Assembly (NCBI GenBank): GCA_028712475.1
Contig: JAQTQB010000006.1
Coordinates: 1-64,000, forward strand
Source: Verrucomicrobiales bacterium
Lineage (GTDB): Bacteria; Verrucomicrobiota; Verrucomicrobiia; Limisphaerales; UBA11358
Reading direction: 5' to 3'
DNA: 64,000 nt
Shown here: positions 8,267 to 16,216 of the stretch, piece by piece
How the letters are laid out: every line of letters starts with the position of its first letter
Numbering within the stretch: the first letter of the stretch is position 1
Notes under the pieces: generated by a model
Databases searched by the model: none
Told to the model about the DNA's origin: nothing
What the model saw: only the letters and a program-made list of their open reading frames with translations
Program-made: the position numbers and the translations under genes

Positions 8267-8817
8267 ACACGCATGAGTTTTACCGCGCCGCTCTTGGCGC
8301 TGATTTGCGAGCCGTATTTCGCCAGCATGACCGTCGCGACACGCGAAATGACAGGGCGAGTATCGCCCTTGTCGTAACCGGTTTGAACGCCGGCATTGTT
8401 GTAATACTTCAGCCCTTCGCCCGGTGGTGCGACGGTGCGATCGGCAATCAAAAGTTCCCGCGCCATTTCACACGTCGCCTGGACAACGGCTTTCGGCACG
8501 CTGTCGAAGCGGACAAAATCCGACGGAATCGGCAGCAGGACTTGCAGCGGCACATGAATGGCGTCCGGTTCGGGACAACGCGCACGCGGCCATTGCATTC
8601 CCTGCACGGCGTTCGTGCGCGTGCCGTTGAATTGAAATTCCGCATCAATCAGCCGCGAGGCCATCACCAGCGCGGCGGATTTTTGATCGTCCGCAACGCC
8701 AGTCCACGCCGACGCATACAAATGCCCGTCGTGATAGGCGTTGCCATCCTCCACGCTGGCGTAGCTGTTCGCATCGGCCTTGCCAGTGCCGTCTTCTTTG
8801 ATGAGCGTGAGTGCCAT
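8263..8817 (-). CDS. DnaT-like phage head-completion protein
   Basis: 184 residues resembling the 'putative DnaT-like ssDNA-binding' phage family, which in tailed phages sits after the coat gene and acts as a head-tail adaptor. Visible hallmarks are the N-terminal ADANSYASVEDGNAYHDGHL and the aromatic-poor helical middle (AALVMASRLIDAEFQFNG, then MQWPRA). The pattern NSY-(x)n-AAL..AS..ID....G....QWPR is characteristic. It lies in the coat gene cluster, which supports the structural role. Confidence 0.75.
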   Translation of the reverse strand: MALTLIKEDGTGKADANSYASVEDGNAYHDGHLYASAWTGVADDQKSAALVMASRLIDAEFQFNGTRTNAVQGMQWPRARCPEPDAIHVPLQVLLPIPSDFVRFDSVPKAVVQATCEMARELLIADRTVAPPGEGLKYYNNAGVQTGYDKGDTRPVISRVATVMLAKYGSQISAKSGAVKLMRV

Positions 8818-8823
8818 GATTGG

Positions 8824-9225
8824 TTAATAAGGATTTCCCGTTGCCACCGCCGAAAACGCTCCCAGCGTCCCGTTTTTGACATACACAATCCGGCAGTAAT
8901 AGGAAATATCAGCGGCGGGCAGGACTCCCTGAAGCGAACACGTCCGGCCTGGACACGGCACAGCCGCCGCATTGGTCTCACCCTGGGTGTCTTCGCTGGA
9001 AATATAAACGCCAAAGGCACCATCGTCGGGCCAGCCTTGGCCGTCCCACATCCAGACGATGTTCATGTTAATCATGCCGCCGTTGTCAATGACCTCAAAC
9101 GTGGTAATGACCGGTGCTGGCGGTTGCGCGGGCATGACGGACAATGATTTTGCCCGTGCCCGCCGCCGATCTTGCAGCCACGTCGCCAGCCAGCCGCGCC
9201 GGCTAATTTTGGGCTGTGTCGTCAT
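8824..9225 (-). CDS. Small structural protein with Fn3/Ig-like domain
   Basis: 133 residues from ATG 9225; a longer frame starts at a TTG at 9261. After a basic N-terminal tail the sequence APVITTFEVIDNGGMINMNIVWMW...ISYYCRIVYVKNGTLGAFSAVA has the alternating beta-strand pattern of a fibronectin-III-like domain. Such domains decorate phage capsids or tails. It overlaps the small gene at 9203 by 23 bases. No database match could be tested, so the domain call is tentative. Confidence 0.6.
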   Translation of the reverse strand: MTTQPKISRRGWLATWLQDRRRARAKSLSVMPAQPPAPVITTFEVIDNGGMINMNIVWMWDGQGWPDDGAFGVYISSEDTQGETNAAAVPCPGRTCSLQGVLPAADISYYCRIVYVKNGTLGAFSAVATGNPY

Positions 9226-9373
9226 TCGGTTTTTTCGGCTGCGATGGTTTGGCCGGTTCAACCAATGCCTTTGCTGCCATGGATTGAACCGGCTTGGTGT
9301 TGGTCGGAATCGGCGGAACGTCCACCACCAGCGGACGCCGCTTTCGCCGAATAATGGGATACAATCCGTTCAT
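9203..9373 (-). CDS. Very small phage protein (56 aa)
   Basis: ATG 9373 to TAG 9203 encodes 56 residues: a basic N-terminus (MNGLYPIIRRKRRPLVVDV) and a proline/lysine-rich tail. It fills what would otherwise be a gap between the flanking structural genes, and its start lies four bases after the stop of the upstream gene at 9377. Family unknown. Confidence 0.5.
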   Translation of the reverse strand: MNGLYPIIRRKRRPLVVDVPPIPTNTKPVQSMAAKALVEPAKPSQPKKPNDDTAQN

Positions 9374-9376
9374 GAG

Positions 9377-9601
9377 TTAAACAGCATTAGGTCCGATCGC
9401 GACTTGCCGCCAATTCGTTCCATCGGAAAAGGCGAGACACGGGGAACCAAAACCGCCTGCGGTCAGGTAAATCAGCCGACGAGGGTATTTTTGAGGTGTC
9501 ACGCCAGCGGCAATTGCCGCTGCTGCCGAGGCAAAGATGGCCAGTTGGATTTGCTCGCCCGAGCGGATCCGTTCAAAACTGCGAGGTAGAATTTTGCCCA
9601 T
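9377..9601 (-). CDS. Small phage structural protein
   Basis: 74 residues from ATG 9601 (the frame stays open upstream into the coat gene, but that part is a shadow). Sequence features are an alanine-rich stretch followed by YPRRLIYLTAGGFGSPCLAFSDGTNWRQVAIG, the 'FSDGTNW' motif seen in phage tail or head surface proteins. Lies 52 bases after the coat gene; probably a minor virion or decoration protein. Confidence 0.6.
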   Translation of the reverse strand: MGKILPRSFERIRSGEQIQLAIFASAAAAIAAGVTPQKYPRRLIYLTAGGFGSPCLAFSDGTNWRQVAIGPNAV

Positions 9602-9653
9602 AAAATATCTTTTTGAAAAGCGGCGTGCCGGCGCGAACCGGCACGCCATTGGT

Positions 9654-10664
9654 TTAGATGTTGTGAGTGACGGCCACGACGGGGACGTTTTTGTTTTCCC
9701 AGACGCGAACCCAATTCGCGGCCAAGGCCAGTTCAGCGTTGGTCGGATTCGCGCCGGCCACGCTCGCGCTGGTGAATTTGACACCGCGAGGATGAAGGAT
9801 GAAACGGCGACGGTTGACCAGGAATGTGTCGCTGTTCAGCGCATCACGCGCTGTTTCGCAACCTTCCGTGCCGTGACCGCCTTCGACGGGCGCACCGTTC
9901 AGATCGGCGAAGCCCGTGCCGAACGAACCCATGCCGAACAGGTAGGTCGTATAGACCAAGCCGTCAGTCGTGCCCGCGCGCGAAGGGCAGCCATCATCCA
10001 CGATGACGCGACGGCCTTGGAACGTGCGGATTTGCGCTTCACCCTGGCTGTCCGGGATGAAGTCAATCAAGTCGAGCTTCCGCAACGCGGCCTCGACTGC
10101 CGAGTGCATCGCCACGGCCACGAGCCGGTCGCCACGGTCGCCCAAGCGTTGCGTTGCATCCACGAAGGTTGCACCGTTTAGCCGAGTGGAGGCAGTCTGT
10201 GCGGCAACGGATTCACTTTGGATTGCCAACAGGTTGCCCGCCATGCTCGCCGCGCCGAAGACGCCGGTGAGGGAGTTGATGAGCATGTATTGGTTCTGGC
10301 GGTTCCAATAATCGGCCATGAAGTTCGCCAGCGCCAGCGCCGGATCGTCACCAGCAACGACGGTTGCCAGATGATTCCACGACCACGCATTGCCGTCGTT
10401 GTGAATGCGGGCGATGTCCTGGTCAGCGACCAGTTTCGCCGGCACGAGCGGTGCCGAGTCGGAAAGCGGCTGGCGGTTGCCAGTCAGATCATTCCAATGA
10501 GGCATGTTGACTTGTGTGCCGCCGAGGCTGGCACGTTCGTCATAGTCCGGCGTCCGCACGACGATGCCGGATTGGAACAGGTCGGATTTCTCCGCCGTGC
10601 GCTGAAGGACATAGCCAGCGAATTGCGCTGGGACGATGATGTCTGCAAGTTGTGTCTTTGCCAT
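9654..10664 (-). CDS. Major capsid (coat) protein
   Basis: 336 residues resembling the coat-protein family of HK97-fold phages found beside DUF4055 portals: it opens AKTQLADIIVPAQFAGYVLQ and has the long N-terminal helix region, central LAVAMHSAVEAALRKLDLIDFIPDSQG (P-domain spine) and a C-terminal HPRGVKFTSAS. It should form the icosahedral shell. Order portal-scaffold-coat on one strand is the standard head cassette. No separate prohead protease is seen, as in P22-type systems that use a removable scaffold. The start ATG is 25 bases after the scaffold gene stop. Confidence 0.85.
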   Translation of the reverse strand: MAKTQLADIIVPAQFAGYVLQRTAEKSDLFQSGIVVRTPDYDERASLGGTQVNMPHWNDLTGNRQPLSDSAPLVPAKLVADQDIARIHNDGNAWSWNHLATVVAGDDPALALANFMADYWNRQNQYMLINSLTGVFGAASMAGNLLAIQSESVAAQTASTRLNGATFVDATQRLGDRGDRLVAVAMHSAVEAALRKLDLIDFIPDSQGEAQIRTFQGRRVIVDDGCPSRAGTTDGLVYTTYLFGMGSFGTGFADLNGAPVEGGHGTEGCETARDALNSDTFLVNRRRFILHPRGVKFTSASVAGANPTNAELALAANWVRVWENKNVPVVAVTHNI

Positions 10665-10689
10665 AAGTCAGTGTTGTGTTTTGACCCGC

Positions 10690-11445
10690 TTACGCCGCCG
10701 CCTTGAGACGGGCAGCAAGTGCAGGGTCGGATTTTTGAATTTTCATTTGCTCCGTGAGATTCCAAGTCTCCTTGCGGAATGGATTCTTCGCGGACCGGTT
10801 GCCGGCGGCACCGCCACCGGAGCCGGCGGCACCGCCACCAGCGTTTGCTTCAAATAGGTGCGGCGCGTCGGACACCAACGCATCCACCCATTCGGCCAAA
10901 GACATCGGCGACACGCCATCCTTGCCCATCCGGGCTGTCTGGCCGTCCGCCTCGAAAGCCTGGGGAACGCCGTTCACCAGCTTGAAATTTATGCGCGCCC
11001 GCGACGTGATGTCGGGGATTGCCGTCGCCCGCAGGCCGCGCTTCGTGGCTTCCGTCACGACGGCTTGGTCAATTTGAATCGCCGTGAGGCGACCATGCAG
11101 CGCGTCGCGTTCGGCCACGACAACGCCGTGCTGCTTGTCCCATTCTGTGCGTGCGGCTTTGATACGGGCATCAATGACTTTGTCCACTTCACCGGCCTTG
11201 AGATGTTGCGCCTCTTCCAGCTTGCGCTTCTCATCGGCAAGCTGACGCACGGCGTCAGGGTCAATGCCTTCAAAGCGTTTCAGTTGGTTGGTGAGCGTGA
11301 TGTTGTTCGCGCGAAATTCTTCGTGCTTGGATTTCTCGACGACGCCTTCAGCGTCCAATATCCACGCACCGTCGCGCTCGACGTAGCAGCTTGCGTGTTC
11401 AGCCGGGATTTCTTCCCGCGTTTTGAATTTGTATTTCATTGTCAT
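10690..11445 (-). CDS. Capsid scaffolding protein
   Basis: 251 residues, highly charged, with a predicted coiled-coil centre (NQLKRFEGIDPDAVRQLADEKRKLEEAQ...) followed by a basic C-terminus after a Gly/Ala-rich linker (GGGAAGSGGGAAGN). This architecture and its place between portal and coat genes are typical of GP20-like scaffolds. It should template procapsid assembly and be released before packaging. The start overlaps nothing; portal stop lies six bases upstream. Confidence 0.78.
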   Translation of the reverse strand: MTMKYKFKTREEIPAEHASCYVERDGAWILDAEGVVEKSKHEEFRANNITLTNQLKRFEGIDPDAVRQLADEKRKLEEAQHLKAGEVDKVIDARIKAARTEWDKQHGVVVAERDALHGRLTAIQIDQAVVTEATKRGLRATAIPDITSRARINFKLVNGVPQAFEADGQTARMGKDGVSPMSLAEWVDALVSDAPHLFEANAGGGAAGSGGGAAGNRSAKNPFRKETWNLTEQMKIQKSDPALAARLKAAA

Positions 11446-11451
11446 AAATTT

Positions 11452-12969
11452 TTATTGGTTTTTCGCCGCTGCCGGAGGCGTTGTTGCGGCGGGGGTAGTG
11501 CCACCATTAGGAAGACCCCCGGTCGGATTTTCACGACCGTTTTGGCTGATAAGATTTTTCTCCTCACTGTCCGTGCGTCCCGTTGGCAGGACTTCACCTT
11601 TGCGGAACAGATCGAACATCGTGGCCTGACTGATGGCTCCAGCCTGCCAGGCAGAGACGATGGCGGTCAGTTCCAAGCTGGTCAGACCTTTGGCGGTGAA
11701 GTCGGTGTTAATCAGCAGCAGCACCAAATCTTCACTGACATCTTCCGGGAATTGTTCGGTGCTGTTCCACCAGTAAACCCAGCGGAGGACTTGGCTGATG
11801 GAATCAGACACGGACAAAGCCAGTGTCATCAAGATGCTGTTTTCACCGGCTTGACGCAGCTCGATGGCATCAGCGGTTTCACCGACACGTTTGGTGTCTT
11901 CCAACATGCGGGAGCCAAGCACAGCCATCAGCCGTTCATCACGATCTTGGGCATTTTCAAACGTGGACAACCCATGGCCTTTGAATTCCAAAAATCCAGC
12001 CACGGCACCAACCGTGTCCGATACCCAAGCCGTGCTGCTGCCGATACGAAGTTCAGTCGTCTTGTCGAAGCCAGAAACCCAGGCGGTGGGCAGAGCAGTG
12101 AAATGCAAACCATGCTTGTAGTCAGCATCCAGCCGGTAGTGATCCAGATTGACGGAAATAATGTCGGCCAAAGGCATTTTGTCCACGTCGGGCAGGGAGT
12201 TGCGTGGACCGTGAAACACAAACGGAATCAGCGGCAGCGGTTTGCCGAGACGGAGCGGCACACGACTTTCTTGCAATTTCCATTCCAATTTACCATGTTT
12301 GGATTTCCGTTGCCCGTTTGCTTGGTGGCCGCCCGCAAGGATCCAAAGTTCGACAACGTAACGTGTGCCGCCATCGGCCAGCGATTCCAGCTTCAACACC
12401 CGGATGGTTTCAGTTTGTTCCAAAACAAACGGATCGTCACCATGGGGGCCGTCCGCAAGGACTTCGCGCAGGGCAATCAGCGTGACCACGTTTCGACCGT
12501 TGATGCGTTGCGTCTGCCAGTTCAAAATATCTTCGGCCACATAGCGGACAACGTAGGCACGAGATTCACTGTCAGATTGCCAGTCAATCAGCGTGCCACA
12601 CCGGCCCACGGCGAGAATTTCACCGACGACACCCTTGCAAAAAGTAAAAAGTGAAGTCCCCATCAAATCCACGTCATCAGTGAACACACGAATGGCACCA
12701 CCGACGCCAGCCTGACGGTCGGGCAGTTTGACTTCGGGATCACGGCGAAAGAGCAGCCCAAGGAAACCATCGCAGGTGCGGCTCGTGGCGTTGAAAAAAC
12801 AGGCGCGGGATTTGTAGCCGAGATATTCATTGTCCGATTGCGAGTCGAGACGCGGCAGATATTTTACACCAGCGGATTTTACGGCATCCTCACCCGCGAT
12901 GACATCACGGGCGCGGAGCCAGGCCGGGAGGCTGGCGTCGTAATCAGGATGTGTGGAGTTGACCGGCAC
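11452..12969 (-). CDS. Phage portal protein (DUF4055-type)
   Basis: 505 residues matching the DUF4055 group, which serves as the portal in many podo- and siphoviruses. The N-terminus (HPDYDASLPAWLRARDVIAGEDAVK, then YLPRL) is the family signature; the C-terminus is an Ala/Pro/Gly-rich tail. Twelve copies should form the vertex ring through which DNA enters and leaves. It heads the head cassette on the minus strand, with roughly 3 kb of mostly non-coding, palindrome-rich DNA and a few small genes separating it from terminase. Confidence 0.85.
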   Translation of the reverse strand: MPVNSTHPDYDASLPAWLRARDVIAGEDAVKSAGVKYLPRLDSQSDNEYLGYKSRACFFNATSRTCDGFLGLLFRRDPEVKLPDRQAGVGGAIRVFTDDVDLMGTSLFTFCKGVVGEILAVGRCGTLIDWQSDSESRAYVVRYVAEDILNWQTQRINGRNVVTLIALREVLADGPHGDDPFVLEQTETIRVLKLESLADGGTRYVVELWILAGGHQANGQRKSKHGKLEWKLQESRVPLRLGKPLPLIPFVFHGPRNSLPDVDKMPLADIISVNLDHYRLDADYKHGLHFTALPTAWVSGFDKTTELRIGSSTAWVSDTVGAVAGFLEFKGHGLSTFENAQDRDERLMAVLGSRMLEDTKRVGETADAIELRQAGENSILMTLALSVSDSISQVLRWVYWWNSTEQFPEDVSEDLVLLLINTDFTAKGLTSLELTAIVSAWQAGAISQATMFDLFRKGEVLPTGRTDSEEKNLISQNGRENPTGGLPNGGTTPAATTPPAAAKNQ

Positions 12970-13219
12970 GCGGCGACTCTAGCACGGGTTTTTCAAGAAC
13001 TTTTCGCGCGGCAAAGCGACTGACGCACACTTGCGCACGCATTGTCTTCACATGCGAACAGGCGCGAATAATTTTGCTGAAGATTTTATTTGACGTTATT
13101 TGGTTTCAGCCGCTTGACAGGCTGTCAAGCAGGCCGAGGTTAAAATTGGCTGGTGTGGACGTGATTTTCGGTTGACGGTTGCAGGAGACAAGAAGGGGAA
13201 ATTGGGGATGTTGAGTCGG

Positions 13220-13384
13220 TCAGTTGGTAGATACGCCCACGCCAGCCATTTTTCTTCCAAGGGGGCGGCGCAAAAGTCCAATCACTGATGCTACTGGCGG
13301 CTTGCAGCACTTGACGACTTCGTAATCCAGCGTCGCAACCCAACGCTGCAATTTCCGTTTGGCTCTCGCAGCGTCTTCATCCAT
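13220..13384 (-). CDS. Possible small protein
   Basis: A 54-residue frame from ATG 13384 (MDEDAARAKRKLQRWVATLDYEVVK...) has plausible protein composition at its start. Its upstream extension to 13432 runs through the left arm of the long inverted repeat and is therefore unlikely to be coding. No family recognised; could be chance. Confidence 0.3.
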   Translation of the reverse strand: MDEDAARAKRKLQRWVATLDYEVVKCCKPPVASVIGLLRRPLGRKMAGVGVSTN

Positions 13385-13395
13385 GTCACCACTCC

Positions 13396-13587
13396 GTAGC
13401 CCTGTGTATGTGTGTGTCAGCTCCGTCGGCATGATGAGTTGGGGCGTGTTGCATCTCTCGCGCCAGCGCAGCGGGACAAAGGCGGCTGCGCTGTCACGAG
13501 AGATGCGACACGCAGAAATTGACGACGCTGGCGCGTGCCATCATGCCGGCTGCGCAATGTTGATGACACACACATACACAGGGCTAC
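13396..13587. repeat. Long nested inverted repeat A
   Basis: Four stacked arm pairs share one centre. 13396-13419 pairs with 13564-13587 (24 bp, perfect), 13427-13436 with 13539-13548 (10 bp, perfect), 13446-13460 with 13497-13511 (14 of 15) and 13464-13472 with 13485-13493 (9 bp, perfect). As RNA or single-stranded DNA it would fold into one rod about 190 nt long with internal loops. Confidence 0.88.
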
Positions 13588-13876
13588 TACGTTACGTTCG
13601 CAGCCATTGGTTGCGCTTGCAGTGCAGCATTGCCAGTCGTTACTACCAGCGCGTCACGTTTCCAGTCCGGTGCTGGGTCGCGTGCGGGCGTCCACCGCAG
13701 TTCAGGCCGCAGTTGCCGTGGTGGTCGCCGTTCGTCTGGCATTGGTTGCACATCACCGGCTGGCTTCGCGCATCACGCCGTCGCCAGCAGCCTTGAGCCG
13801 TTGCCTGGCTCTCCAAAAGCAGCGCGGCCCGCTGACTTGCATCAGCGAGCCGCTAATTCTTCAAGCCTCACGACAG

Positions 13877-14179
13877 TTACGCCGCCACCAGCACTTTGAC
13901 TTCCCGTTCCAAGCGCAGTCCCAACTTGTCAGACATGATTTCCAAGTCGTAATGCGATTGCAGGTTTAGCCAGAATTGCGCCGACATTTTGAAAAACCGC
14001 CCCAAACGCAAGGCCGTGTCCGCCGTGATTGCCCGTTCACCCTTCACAATTTCGTTGATTCGGCGCGCGGGCACGCCAATGTCTTTCGCCAGCCGGTATT
14101 GGCTCAAGCCCATCGGCTTTAGAAAATCCTCTTCCAGAATTTCGCCCGGCGTGATGTTTTCCAGCAATTTGCTTTTCAT
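13877..14179 (-). CDS. higA: HigA-family antitoxin
   Basis: 100 residues of the addiction-module antidote HigA family: it opens with the family-typical TPGEILEEDFLKPMGLSQYRLAKDIGVPARRINEIVKGERAITADTALRL, an XRE helix-turn-helix in which SQYRLAKDIGVPARRINEI is the HTH. It neutralises HigB by direct binding and represses the operon through palindromic operators. The toxin gene lies upstream (higB first), the usual order for this family, with six bases between the genes. Confidence 0.92.
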   Translation of the reverse strand: MKSKLLENITPGEILEEDFLKPMGLSQYRLAKDIGVPARRINEIVKGERAITADTALRLGRFFKMSAQFWLNLQSHYDLEIMSDKLGLRLEREVKVLVAA

Positions 14180-14185
14180 AGAATT

Positions 14186-14464
14186 TTAATGGTAATCCAC
14201 AATTTCCACTTCGTGTGCGCCCGATTCCCAGCGGAAACATATCCGCCATTGATCGTTGATGCGGATGCTATGCTGTCCGGCGCGTCCGCCTTTTAATGCT
14301 TCCAGCCGGTTGCCCGGTGGCACCGCCATGTCCAGCAGTTGCGTCGCAGCCTGTAATTGCAATAGCTTCCGCCGGGCGGTGCGTTGGATGTCGGTTGGCA
14401 GTCGTCGCGACACCTGGCCCCGGAATATCTTTTCCGTCTCCGCACATGCGAAGTTTTCAATCAT
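14186..14464 (-). CDS. higB: HigB-family toxin (RelE superfamily mRNA interferase)
   Basis: 92 residues from ATG 14464, the normal HigB length; the upstream extension to 14503 is rejected. Family features are the start MIENFACAETEKIFRG, the segment RKLLQLQAATQLLDMAVPPGNRLEALKGGRAGQHSIRINDQWRICFRW and the end VEIVDYH. HigB cleaves mRNA on the ribosome. The pair sits in a region otherwise without genes and probably serves to stabilise the element. TATA-like ACTATATTTACC just upstream (14510-14521) may contain the promoter. Confidence 0.92.
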   Translation of the reverse strand: MIENFACAETEKIFRGQVSRRLPTDIQRTARRKLLQLQAATQLLDMAVPPGNRLEALKGGRAGQHSIRINDQWRICFRWESGAHEVEIVDYH

Positions 14465-14769
14465 TCTGCCCACCACCATAACGCACCGTGTTATTAACGT
14501 CAAGCGTTACTATATTTACCATCATCCGCCGGCAATTTTTGCGTTTCGGCAATTCGTGCGTCGTTTGTAATTCGACACAGGCAGCCAGGTGAAGTTGTGA
14601 GCCGTGGATAATGCGAATGTTTTTTGAAATCCGTGCGCCCTCGAAAGACAAAGTTAGTTCGCGATGCTCAATAGATAAATTAGTTCGCGCTTCGTTCCTG
14701 ATTCACTATGCGCTCAACAATGACGAACGCGCCACCCACTCACGGTTTCCATTGACGAATGCCATGTGG

Positions 14770-14898
14770 CGCGTGCGCGGACGCCTGACGCTCATGCCCG
14801 TGCAGCCCGCTAACGCGGTCTGCTCCGGGCACCGGCACGCCATCTTTGGTTAGTCCTAACGTCACCCTCGGCGTGCCTTTCGCTACCCCGCGCACGCG
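14770..14898. repeat. Branched inverted-repeat structure E
   Basis: An outer 11-bp perfect stem (14770-14780 with 14888-14898) encloses two hairpins. 14796-14830 has nested GCCCG/CGGGC, GCAG/CTGC and CCGC/GCGG stems around TAAC. 14834-14877 has GGCACGCC/GGCGTGCC outside and GTTAG/CTAAC inside. Together they make a three-way junction. Confidence 0.7.
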
Positions 14899-15390
14899 GC
14901 GGCCGTCGCAGGTTATTGAATGGTTTTCATGCCATCCAACCGTTGCTGGTTGGCGGATGATTTTAGGCGCGGGGTCAGGCATTGAATCCTCGTCGCTTCG
15001 CTCCTCGTCGGGGAAAAGCAGGACAGCCCGGCGTCAGCGAGCCGACACTTGCGCTTGGTCGGGGACAGGCGCAAGCGCCGAACCCACTCCCGCGCGCCAA
15101 GTATCGGCACGGTTCCGACGCGCCCGATGACTGACTCGACATTTTCCGCCCGCTCCATTCGCTGCCGCACTCTGCTACACCGATTGCGCAGGATGCTCTC
15201 GCTCATTCCGACGGTCGCAAACCGGCGAGACAGTCAAAAAACGTCGGCGCGTCCCGAAGGATTCCAAAGGCCGCGAGACTTCGTCCGGCCAAGGCGCAGC
15301 ATTACGGCGCGAGGCTCCGCCTGTCGCCGAGGACAAAGCATTAGCCCGCGATGCTACGCACGGGCAAGACGACGGCAATAGTCGTGAGAT

Positions 15391-15449
15391 CGGTCATTTC
15401 TGCACCGCCTTCATTTCGCAAGCTACATTGCAGCGGACAGAAACGACCG
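15391..15449. repeat. Inverted repeat D
   Basis: 15391-15402 (CGGTCATTTCTG) pairs with 15438-15449 (CAGAAACGACCG) at 11 of 12 positions around a 35-base loop. Confidence 0.6.
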
Positions 15450-15473
15450 AACTCACTCCGAAAACAAATTTAG

Positions 15474-15582
15474 TCTGACACCACGGCGGCAGGCTGCGTG
15501 CAGTTCTGCCGAGCGCTACCAAATACGAAGGCAAACATCGCGTCGCAGCCCGCGCACTACGCTCTGCCGTCGTGGAGTCAGA
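15474..15582. repeat. Inverted repeat C
   Basis: 15474-15492 pairs with 15564-15582 at 17 of 19 positions, with a second inner stem GGCTGCG (15492-15498) to CGCAGCC (15544-15550). The two mismatches leave the stem mostly intact. Confidence 0.65.
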
Positions 15583-15634
15583 TAGATTGGCTTCGCGCTG
15601 GCGCGGCGAAGCCGGAAACGAACCCATCGGCTTC

Positions 15635-15955
15635 GCGGCGGAATTGGCATGAAGGAACTGCCGCACGCTACGCTTCTCACTTCGTTGCGAGGCTGGGCGT
15701 GCGGCTTTGCTTCCGGGATGGCACACAACACACATTGTCCGTTTGGTCGTTCAAAGTTCACTCCCACCTTAATTCTTTTCGCGCCGACAACTCCCCGCGC
15801 GCGGGACCCTTCGGCGCGGAATTAAGGTCAGACAATGTGGCGTTGTGTGCCATCCCGCCGCTGCACTGTCACGCTGACTGCTAATCCGCACCTTCGCGCT
15901 CGTGCGGGCAGTCATCGCGCCAGTTGGCGGGCATCCTTCATGCCAATTCCGCCGC
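15635..15955. repeat. Giant nested inverted repeat B (321 bp)
   Basis: Six arm pairs share one centre near 15799. 15635-15656 with 15934-15955 (22 bp, perfect); 15657-15667 with 15901-15912 (one bulged base); 15714-15729 with 15842-15857 (16 bp, perfect); 15732-15739 with 15831-15838 (8 bp); 15766-15774 with 15820-15828 (9 bp); 15780-15787 with 15811-15818 (8 bp). A side hairpin 15660-15668/15697-15705 competes with one stem. This cannot be chance and is the most extended structure in the window. Confidence 0.9.
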
Positions 15956-16216
15956 TCCGCCTCTCATGCAGCCAGTAGAGTTTGCTCGCTACGCTCGAAT
16001 GGTTGACAGAATTTTTGTGTCGGCAGCTTCGTTTTCAAGTCCGGTTTTTTCTGCTCGCCGTTTCTCTCCGTCGCCCTCACGGCGTCGCCGACTGCACCAG
16101 CCCGCCCGCTCGTGGCTCCTTCTGAAGAGCACTTCCACGGGGGAGGGCTGGCGGCTCCGCTTTTTCGTGAAGGGCGACGGACAGAAGACGCACAGCAGAG
16201 CAGTAAAAAAAAGACT

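Larger units (their letters stand above)
12970..13876. other. Palindrome-rich region left of HigBA
   Basis: No convincing gene spans this 0.9 kb. It contains a possible 54-residue frame (13220-13384), the 192-bp nested inverted repeat at 13396-13587 and GC-rich sequence full of short self-complementary words (for example TTGACAGGCTGTCAAG at 13114-13129). Several open frames cross it on both strands, but their translations are Arg/Ser/Pro-rich shadows. The portal gene reads leftwards from its edge, so it also carries the head-operon promoter. Confidence 0.55.
14465..16216. other. 1.75-kb non-coding region packed with nested inverted repeats
   Basis: No frame here looks like a protein on either strand; translations are rich in Arg/Ser/Pro/Cys and overlap each other. 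Instead the sequence contains many self-complementary blocks: 14770-14898, 14933-14959, 15048-15078, 15391-15449, 15474-15582 and 15635-15955. Arms lie in register with nested arms inside them, and mismatches are scattered, which suggests selection for pairing or repeated inverted duplication. Candidate explanations are one or more large structured RNAs, a single-stranded-DNA recombination or packaging site, or attC-like sites. Confidence 0.6.

Noticed and set aside
9377-9784. Longer 135-residue version of the small protein after the coat gene
   Set aside because: The first 61 residues run through the coat gene in another frame; the internal ATG at 9601 is the better start.
13535-13969. Plus-strand frame starting inside palindrome A
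   Set aside because: Begins in the right arm of the inverted repeat and overlaps HigA on the other strand; composition unlike a protein.
14806-14860. Classical integron attC sites
   Set aside because: CTAAC/GTTAG words occur but the full RYYYAAC and GTTRRRY consensus pair with attC spacing was not found; kept only as a hypothesis to test with a covariance model.
14740-15735. Several open frames across the palindrome-rich region (for example 14740-14982 and 15394-15735)
   Set aside because: Translations are Arg/Ser/Pro/Cys-rich, overlap each other on both strands and cross the inverted repeats; no start or neighbour supports them.
12970-16216. CRISPR array
   Set aside because: Repeats are inverted, nested and of different sequence; there are no equally spaced direct repeats and no cas genes.
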